A stretch of DNA of 64,000 nucleotides, taken from contig NC_069085.1 in assembly GCF_947172395.1 (NCBI RefSeq), positions 4,992,112 through 5,056,111 of the forward strand. The letters run 5' to 3'. Below are positions 57,734 through 64,000 of the stretch, one piece after another (the stretch's first letter is position 1; every line of letters begins with the position of its first letter). The DNA is from Bicyclus anynana. Lineage: Eukaryota; Arthropoda; Insecta; Lepidoptera; Nymphalidae. The translations under genes and the position numbers were made by a program. The notes under the pieces are model-generated. The model searched no databases, was not told where the DNA came from, and worked only from the letters and a program-made list of their open reading frames with translations.

Positions 57734-58541
57734 CTGCAAAGGATTACTCAAGTTTAAATTGTCAGCGCAATGTCTTTAAAAACATGACTTTACCAAGGAT
57801 GTTTATTGCAGTTTTCTCCTTTAATCCCAGGCCAGTTTTGAGTAGGCGCTTCGCATTGGCGTATCTAGGATTATTTTCTAGGGTGGGTCAAGCCTTCGAC
57901 ATCAAGTCTATTTTTAGTATCATAATAGAATTCCACATCGATAGTCAAGAATCCTAGGGTGGGCATGGCCCACCCGGCCCACACGCTATATACGCCTATA
58001 GCGCTTTGCAATGATAAAAGCCTGCGTTTGTTACTTTGTTACACGTTGCCATCGATTTCGCCACTATTGGTCGAAAACATACCTACGATAATGCAACAAC
58101 AGAAAACGATATAATTTTCCTACATATCGTCTCTTCCTATTGCAACGTTTATCGTTGCAATATTATCCTATCTGTTAAAAATATCTCGTTATATCTTTTC
58201 GCGCATTTTGGACATACCGATTACGGTATAGTAAAGAAATGAATAAGATGAATTTTTAGAATTTGGAATGGAACCTTCTTGCGAGTATGTATGTAAATGA
58301 AGTTCTTATAAACTACATTTAAATTGAATTTCCCGCGCATTAATCAACCTCAAAGTATTATCTGTGGTGGAAGCACTTTTTTACTCTATGTTTAGTTTAT
58401 AATTCATCTGTCAGAAAATTCTCGAAGTTATTTTGTACAAGTGAAGCGTTTTGAATTATTGGAAATAATTTTGTTCGATTGTAAAAGAATATTTGAAGCA
58501 ATAGCTTTTAATGTTGTTTCTCTTTTGAGAGAGTGGTTTGG
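57734..58541. other. Piezo intron up to the BEL insertion
   Basis: No further Piezo exon was recognised here. Apart from the MITE at 57854-57999 it is AT-rich intron sequence. The upstream Piezo exons are therefore expected beyond the BEL element and the window edge. Confidence 0.5.
57854..57999 (-). mobile_element. GGCGTATATA MITE, third copy
   Basis: The reverse complement runs from GGCGTATATAGCGTGTGGGC through GCCATGCCCACCCTAGGATT to AATCCTAGATACGCCAATGC, matching the nested copy at 16788-16966. Confidence 0.75.
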
Positions 58542-59071
58542 TGTGGACCCGGAGAGTGATTTTAGTGGACTGTATTTTACGTAACGAATGTAGGGTGCTG
58601 GTGGAAGGAGTTTATTCGAAGGTTTCCTTCATTCTAATGGGCAGGCTTCTATCACCGAAATGACGGGTAATTCTAACAAACCACCTACCTTCGAGGATCT
58701 TCTGCTGCCCAGCTGCTGGAGTCCAGCTCCCACGCCGACACGTGTTGACGCGCACACGCACTTGGCCGCGGCCTTTTTACACCGTGTCCTTTTATCACGA
58801 TATCGAACAAAGTCAAATAATAAATAAAAAGGATTATTGTCACCCGAATTGATCACCCGTTCCGAATAAACGGGCAGCGAATACGAAGCGAAAAAATGTC
58901 CGACGAATAGGCGAAAGGTCGACAATACAATTCGCGAGCGACTGACGACAGGGCGCTCACAGCTCCGAGCGCGGTGAGGCAGTCTGTCGAATACCCTCAA
59001 AATCGGCGACAAAAGTACCCACCCAAATTGAGGAATTTTCGAACTCCGAATTAATCGAATATTTACGAACA
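58542..59071 (-). repeat. 3' LTR of the BEL/Pao element (530 bp)
   Basis: On the - strand it begins TGTTCGTAAATATTCG and ends ...CCACA, obeying TG...CA. The purine-rich GGTGGGCGG just upstream is the likely polypurine tract. The terminal stretch GGAGAGTGATTTTAGTGG (+ strand) recurs at the right edge of the window. An open frame inside it is incidental. Confidence 0.88.
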
Positions 59072-59245
59072 CCGCCCACCGTTAAAATGGAATTTTAACC
59101 CAGCTTAATAATGAATAAAATTGGAGAAAGAGAAAAATAAAATGAAAATGATTATATATAAATAGAAACTGAGTTATATAAGAAAACGAAATAAGAACGA
59201 ATAAGAATCTAAAACTATGAAGCTAAATAAAGTAAACTAATGGAA

Positions 59246-62200
59246 TTAATCTGAATCTGATATAGGTAACGGAGACAACCTATGAACTGGTCGTTTTAAG
59301 AAACGGTATTCAGTTTTAACAGTGACGGAACGAATGACACCATCTTTAGAAGGGTTCACTTCATGAACCCGGCCTAGTTTCCATTGCAATGGAGGTACGT
59401 TTGGATAATTTATATGAACTAGTGTACCGATTTGAAGATTCTCAATGTTCTCAGTCCATTTACTTCGCTGCCGAAACGTATGCAAGTATTGGATGTGCCA
59501 TTGCTTCCAGTGAATTTGAATTAAATTTTGAATTAACTGCCAACGCGACAACCTCTGTGGTCCGAACCACCACAGTTTGAAAATTTTAATTTCCGACGCG
59601 AAATCCGCTGGGTTATCAAATGAACGAACGTGTCTCCATTTATCTGGAGACACTATATTAAGAACCGAAACGACGCGATTTGCTACATAAGTAGACAAGT
59701 TATAGGGAGCAGCCCGTAACGAACATAAAACGAAGCTTGAATCGGTCCAAGCTACCTCCCGAGCGATTGGCACCTTGGACTTTATCGACTTACGAATAAA
59801 TGTAAATAACGAAGGTAAGAAATTTGCAGCGCATAGTTCTAACCTCGGCAAAGACAATCTTTTCAAAGGAGCTATACGAGATTTGCCTGCTAAAATATGA
59901 ACAGATACATTTTGATCTGGATGTACAACTCTAATATATATAACTGCTGCGTAAGCAGCTTCTGAGCTATTACAAAATCCATGAAGCTCAACACAACAAT
60001 CAGTCGAGGATGGAACGAAACGAGGAATGTGGATAGTGGATAGTTTTGGAAATTCTGAAACTATACGAAGCCACTTACGTTGAATGTGAATTGGAACCTC
60101 TGCATTCCAGTCAACGCCTGCTAACCAAAGTTCTTGAATAAGAATCTTGGCAGCAACAATGACTGGACTTAGAAACCCGACAGGATCAAAAATGCGAGCA
60201 ATTTCGGACAAAATTACACGTTTTGTTACTTTGTCGTGCAGAGGCTCTACGTGATATACAAACACATCCTTCAGGGGCTGCCACGCTAGGCCTAAAACTT
60301 TAATCGAACTGTCTTCATCGAGGGAGACTGTTGAAGACTCCACCTCCTTTACTTCATCAGAAAGACGTTGTAAAAACAAGGGGCTGTTCGAGCACCACTT
60401 ACGAAGTTCAAATCCACCTCTTTTTAGAAGTTCAAAAAGTTGATTTTGGAGATGAATAGCGGATTCCACCGAATCAGAACCACTTATAACATCATCCATA
60501 TAAGTAGAGTGACGAATAACTTCAGCAGCTTTCGGAAATTCGGATTGATGATCGATAGCTAGTTGCTGAAGAACACGAATCGCTAAAAACGGTGACGACG
60601 AGAGCCCGTAAGTCACTGTTTTCAGTCTAAAAACTTGAGGCTCAACGGAAGTGTCTGTACGCCATACTATTAGCTGATAATTTTGATGTTTTTCATCTAC
60701 GAGGATTTGTCTATACATTTGACGTATATCAGCAGTAAAGGCGACTTTATGAAAACGAAAGCCACAAAGCAGTTCTCCAACATCGTTCTGCAACTTCGGA
60801 CCTATCAGTTGAGTATCATTTAACGATCCTTGGTGAGTCGCAGCCGATGCATCGAAAACAACCCTCAGTTTAGTGGTTGAGCTAGAAGGCCTCACAACTC
60901 CATGGTGAGGTATGAAATAGTGGGGCTGTCGAATATCACTTTGGACAAGTTCCATATGGCCAGATTTAAGATAATCTTCCATAAAATCGAAATATAAATT
61001 ACGAAACTGATCATCGCGAGCAAAACGACGCTCCATCGAAAGTAAGCGTTTCATTGCTATCGAACGCGATTCACCAAGTGATGGTTCCCCTTCCCGAAAT
61101 GGAAGTGATACGATGAACCTACCACATGTCAAGCGCTTGTGAGACTGAACGAATATTTCTTCACATCGCTGATCATCAGGCGATAGGACTACTTTTTCTG
61201 GAACAGACTCTATTTCCCAGAATTTACGAATTAAATTATCAAGACTGTTTTCTTGATCTGAGACGACGAAAGACGAAATCATTTTATGCGAATCATGATT
61301 ACGAACGAATTTAAGGTCGACTTTTCCGATAAGAAGCCAACCAAGCGAACTAGAAATGGCTATTGGTGTACCAATAGGCCCACGAATAATTTCTCCGACG
61401 AAAATATCATCATAGACATCTCCTCCGAGCAAAATGTCAACAGATGAAGGCGAATTGAAATTTGGATCCGCTAACTGTAAATGTTTTATATGAGACCACG
61501 ATTTTGTCTCAATAAAGTTTGACGGTTTAGCGGATGTTATATTTTTTAGAATTAATCCGCGAAGAGTAAATTCTAATCCTGAAGCCGTGTGTGATTTAAC
61601 TACGGTCGTTACGAATCCCTTTGAACAAGTAGTCAAATCACCGATTCCTTGAATAGGTGTACCTAACTTACGACGAGTTAAACCAAGACGAGTAACCAGA
61701 TCTTCAGTAATAAAAGAAGCTTCAGAACCTGGATCAATAAGAGCTCGAGCACGAATAAATTTGCCTGAAGAATCGCGAATTAAAATTAGAGCAGTTGAAA
61801 TTAAGACCATACTGCGATTCGAAGTAACATCTGTCGAATACAAAGAGACGACATTAGTTGACTCATTTGAGGGCAGTTCTGATTTCGATAGATCTTCAGA
61901 TGTAGTTTTTGAATTATTTGCGAAATGTAACATGGAACAATGATGAGAAGCATCACACACTGAACAACGAATTTTTGCGCATGTGTCTATAAGATCATGT
62001 ATGGGCTTAAGACATTTCAAACAGAGACCATTTTCTTTTGCGAATCTGAAACGGTCGTAGGGTTTTTTTTGCTTGAACGAATTACACGAAAATAAAGAAT
62101 GCGAACCACGTTTACACAGCACGCATGTCGAATTTGACTGGACCGAATTACCAGATTTTGATTTAAAATTATTTGAAGTATTAGATTCCGGAGAAGTGAC

Positions 62201-63175
62201 AAATGAGGACTTAGCACGAGTTGTATCTTGATTTTTTGAAAAACGCGTTGAATCAAAACGTGATGTTGAACGTAATGTTGACCTTGAACTTTCCCAAGCG
62301 ATTATTTCGCGATTTAAAAATTCTTGGAGTTCACTAAAACGAGGTACTAGATTTGTTGCAATAGATTTATCGAAATTAAGTCGCGTATCTTGATCTAACT
62401 TTCTATACAACATGTGAAATAACACAAAGTCCCACTCCTCAATAGGGAAACCCATAGAATCTAAGGCACCGATGTTTTCTAAGAACCCACTAAGAATAGT
62501 GCGAAGTCCGGAGGCGGACGGTGAATTTAAATTTGGAAGTTTATATAAAGCGTCCATATGTTGCATTGCTATTAATCGTTCATTTTTATAATTATATTCT
62601 AAAATGCTCCATGCTTTTCTATAATTACTACTGGTAATCGACATTCCTTTTAACAATTTACTAGCATCGCCACGAACGTACGATAATAAATATTGAAATT
62701 TAGCTACATCTGAAAGATCTTTATTGCGATCTATTAATGATAAGAACAAATCACTAAAAGAATTCCACTCTTTGTAATCACCGGAAAAAGGTGGTACCGA
62801 TAAAGGCGGTAATTTTACTGCAGTATAATTTGAATTTAAATTTTGATTTACTTCCGGTTTTGGTTCGGAAGTAGATTCCTCTAAACCGAATTTAATACTC
62901 ATAATTTCTCTAATTAAGTCATTAAAAGTCGAACGAATCTTGCTATGTTCAGGTTTCAAAACTTTTGTGCTTTCCAGTTCCAAAGTTTCAATAGACGATT
63001 GAATTCGTTCAAATTGGTCCTGTATACGGGCGAGTCCCATACAAGAAACCATAAATTTTCGATAAGAATTCACGTCTGAGTTTACCTCCATACCTAACTC
63101 AATTATAGTATTCAATTCGCGCTCGATGCAACCTCTGCGATGCATTAAAGCAGCGTGCTCTGTTGATTCCGTCAT
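59246..63175 (-). CDS. BEL/Pao polyprotein lacking integrase
   Basis: 1309 residues, no stop. In order: Gag-like DUF1759 (PPFSGDYKEWNSFSDLF, about 128-144), zinc-knuckle cysteines (CVLCKRGSHSLFSC and CLKCLKPIH), an aspartic protease with LIDPGSEASFI (Asp481), reverse transcriptase with FTADIRQMYRQI and YMDD (892-895), the A17/RNase H-like part (FDPVGFLSPVIVAAKILIQE, LPRLELCAANF, NPADFAS) and WWFGP at 1202-1206. The frame then passes directly to QRLSRWQLIQNLIQIHWKQW and RSKWTENIENLQIGTLVHI, the DUF5641-type C terminus. The integrase zinc-binding and catalytic core domains normally found between these points are absent, an in-frame loss. The element could make particles and cDNA but would need integrase from elsewhere. 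Confidence 0.9.
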   Translation of the reverse strand: MTESTEHAALMHRRGCIERELNTIIELGMEVNSDVNSYRKFMVSCMGLARIQDQFERIQSSIETLELESTKVLKPEHSKIRSTFNDLIREIMSIKFGLEESTSEPKPEVNQNLNSNYTAVKLPPLSVPPFSGDYKEWNSFSDLFLSLIDRNKDLSDVAKFQYLLSYVRGDASKLLKGMSITSSNYRKAWSILEYNYKNERLIAMQHMDALYKLPNLNSPSASGLRTILSGFLENIGALDSMGFPIEEWDFVLFHMLYRKLDQDTRLNFDKSIATNLVPRFSELQEFLNREIIAWESSRSTLRSTSRFDSTRFSKNQDTTRAKSSFVTSPESNTSNNFKSKSGNSVQSNSTCVLCKRGSHSLFSCNSFKQKKPYDRFRFAKENGLCLKCLKPIHDLIDTCAKIRCSVCDASHHCSMLHFANNSKTTSEDLSKSELPSNESTNVVSLYSTDVTSNRSMVLISTALILIRDSSGKFIRARALIDPGSEASFITEDLVTRLGLTRRKLGTPIQGIGDLTTCSKGFVTTVVKSHTASGLEFTLRGLILKNITSAKPSNFIETKSWSHIKHLQLADPNFNSPSSVDILLGGDVYDDIFVGEIIRGPIGTPIAISSSLGWLLIGKVDLKFVRNHDSHKMISSFVVSDQENSLDNLIRKFWEIESVPEKVVLSPDDQRCEEIFVQSHKRLTCGRFIVSLPFREGEPSLGESRSIAMKRLLSMERRFARDDQFRNLYFDFMEDYLKSGHMELVQSDIRQPHYFIPHHGVVRPSSSTTKLRVVFDASAATHQGSLNDTQLIGPKLQNDVGELLCGFRFHKVAFTADIRQMYRQILVDEKHQNYQLIVWRTDTSVEPQVFRLKTVTYGLSSSPFLAIRVLQQLAIDHQSEFPKAAEVIRHSTYMDDVISGSDSVESAIHLQNQLFELLKRGGFELRKWCSNSPLFLQRLSDEVKEVESSTVSLDEDSSIKVLGLAWQPLKDVFVYHVEPLHDKVTKRVILSEIARIFDPVGFLSPVIVAAKILIQELWLAGVDWNAEVPIHIQRKWLRIVSEFPKLSTIHIPRFVPSSTDCCVELHGFCNSSEAAYAAVIYIRVVHPDQNVSVHILAGKSRIAPLKRLSLPRLELCAANFLPSLFTFIRKSIKSKVPIAREVAWTDSSFVLCSLRAAPYNLSTYVANRVVSVLNIVSPDKWRHVRSFDNPADFASEIKIFKLWWFGPQRLSRWQLIQNLIQIHWKQWHIQYLHTFRQRSKWTENIENLQIGTLVHINYPNVPPLQWKLGRVHEVNPSKDGVIRSVTVKTEYRFLKRPVHRLSPLPISDSD

Positions 63176-63923
63176 ATTGTAAAATAATTAATAAACTATA
63201 AATAAAAATAATAAAAAAAAGTTCAAGAATAAAAATATTTTTTATTTACCGAACTTGGCGTATTCACTGCCGTGCCCACTACAGAACGGCTTACTACACG
63301 AAAACATAAAAACTCAAATATAAAAAAAAAACAAAATGAAAAAATTAAATATATTTTCGAACAATGTCGTGAGTCGTAATCGTATCGTATGGTATAAATG
63401 CTACATGAATCCGATCGAACTTACTTCACTCAACGTAATCTCAAAACTAAAACGATCTAAAATGAACTAATTCAATACTCCTCGAGTAGGTATAAAGAAC
63501 AATTACAAACAATTACGATATATTTAAGATAAAATAATACGAATGAAACGAATAAAATAACTGGCGAAACTAACGAAAATTAGTAAGGTAGGTAGGTACC
63601 TCACTTCGTAATAAAAATTATCACTTTTACGAAAACTTAGGTTATTAGAATGAGTTAAGTATATTATTATTTATTATTTATGAGTAACGAAATATACGCG
63701 GCACTAATTATTATTATTGTATTATGCAGTTTTTAACGAAATAAATGGATCATCTAGAACTTGACCTGTATAATTTAACTTTGAATGAGAAGAACGAACA
63801 AAGAATGAAACAATAGGTATGGCGTCATTCGAATTCCGATTATAATGATTTTAGGTTGTAAAATATAAGAAAATACGTGTATGGCGGCGTGTTTCGAATA
63901 TAATAGAATAAAGAAAACTTAAT

Positions 63924-63941
63924 ATCCGGCTCGAAGGACCA
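63924..63941 (-). promoter_or_regulatory. Primer-binding site, tRNA-Tyr type
   Basis: The + strand reads ATCCGGCTCGAAGGACCA, which is the 3' end of a tRNA with CCA. The TCGAAGG acceptor strand fits eukaryotic tRNA-Tyr (5' CCTTCGA). Five bases separate it from the LTR. Confidence 0.75.
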
Positions 63942-63946
63942 ATAAA

Positions 63947-64000
63947 TGTGGGGGAGATTCCCCCGGAGAGTGATTTTAGTGGACTGTATTTTACGTAACG
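63947..64000 (-). repeat. 5' LTR of the BEL/Pao element (first 54 bases visible)
   Basis: TGTGG and, after a short stretch absent from the other LTR, CCCGGAGAGTGATTTTAG and the rest of the visible bases are identical to 58542-58588. It continues beyond the window. Confidence 0.85.

Larger units (their letters stand above)
58542..64000 (-). mobile_element. BEL/Pao LTR retrotransposon (cut by the window edge)
   Basis: Complete 3' LTR at 58542-59071, one open polyprotein frame (59246-63175), a leader, a primer-binding site at 63924-63941 and the first 54 bases of the 5' LTR at 63947. The internal region is about 4.9 kb, short for this group because the integrase region is missing. It is inserted in the same orientation as Piezo. 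TTTGG precedes the 3' LTR; the matching target duplication, if present, lies outside the window. Confidence 0.92.

Noticed and set aside
58629..59072. 147-codon open frame on the - strand
   Set aside because: It lies entirely inside the BEL 3' LTR and has no recognisable domain.
1..64000. CRISPR array, operon or prokaryotic defence system
   Set aside because: No regular spacer-repeat array, no operonic gene packing; the genes are spliced and of insect type.

Overview
This is an AT-rich, intron-containing insect nuclear segment, almost certainly from a moth or butterfly. The protein genes are insect-like: Piezo, ajuba, RNA polymerase II subunit 2, a FAM210/DUF1279 protein and a tandem DUF229 pair. 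The spacers are full of repeat types I associate with Lepidoptera: two tRNA-derived SINE families, Helitron-like elements ending in a GCGGAC/GTCCGC hairpin plus CTAG, RTE-type LINE tails and many short inverted-repeat elements. No prokaryotic features were seen.

Layout. 0-12 kb: the 5' end of a leftward, unrecognised gene coding for a putative signal peptide followed by a C2H2 finger (1794-3107), then about 9 kb of nested repeats and one weak small-peptide candidate. 12-22 kb: two tandem rightward DUF229 genes (12303-14291 and 19925-21910), separated by a repeat-filled spacer. 23.5-25.5 kb: a three-exon FAM210-like mitochondrial protein. 25.5-30 kb: a gene-poor stretch with a transposon cluster. 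30-35.3 kb: ajuba, leftward, six exons, three LIM domains. 37.2-40.7 kb: the Pol II second-largest subunit, rightward, with its coding sequence in one exon, divergent from ajuba. 43.6-57.7 kb: the last 16 coding exons of Piezo, leftward, rebuilt with every junction in frame (745 residues); the N-terminal part must lie beyond the right edge. One Piezo intron holds a Penelope-like retroelement (RT plus GIY-YIG) with a hammerhead-like motif downstream of its ORF. 58.5 kb to the end: a BEL/Pao LTR retrotransposon in the same orientation, with an open polyprotein that lacks the integrase region.

The host genes do not form one pathway. Piezo is a mechanosensitive cation channel, ajuba is a tension-responsive adaptor of cell junctions and Hippo signalling, Polr2B is core transcription machinery, and the DUF229 pair are predicted membrane-anchored alkaline-phosphatase-superfamily proteins of unknown substrate. 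I found no convincing new multi-gene system. The best leads are the partial exon duplication inside Piezo, the integrase-less BEL element with a tRNA-Tyr-type primer site, the Penelope hammerhead-like motif and terminal palindrome, the secreted C2H2 protein, and several nested insertions whose order can be read. All family calls come from reading motifs by eye; no database search was run.
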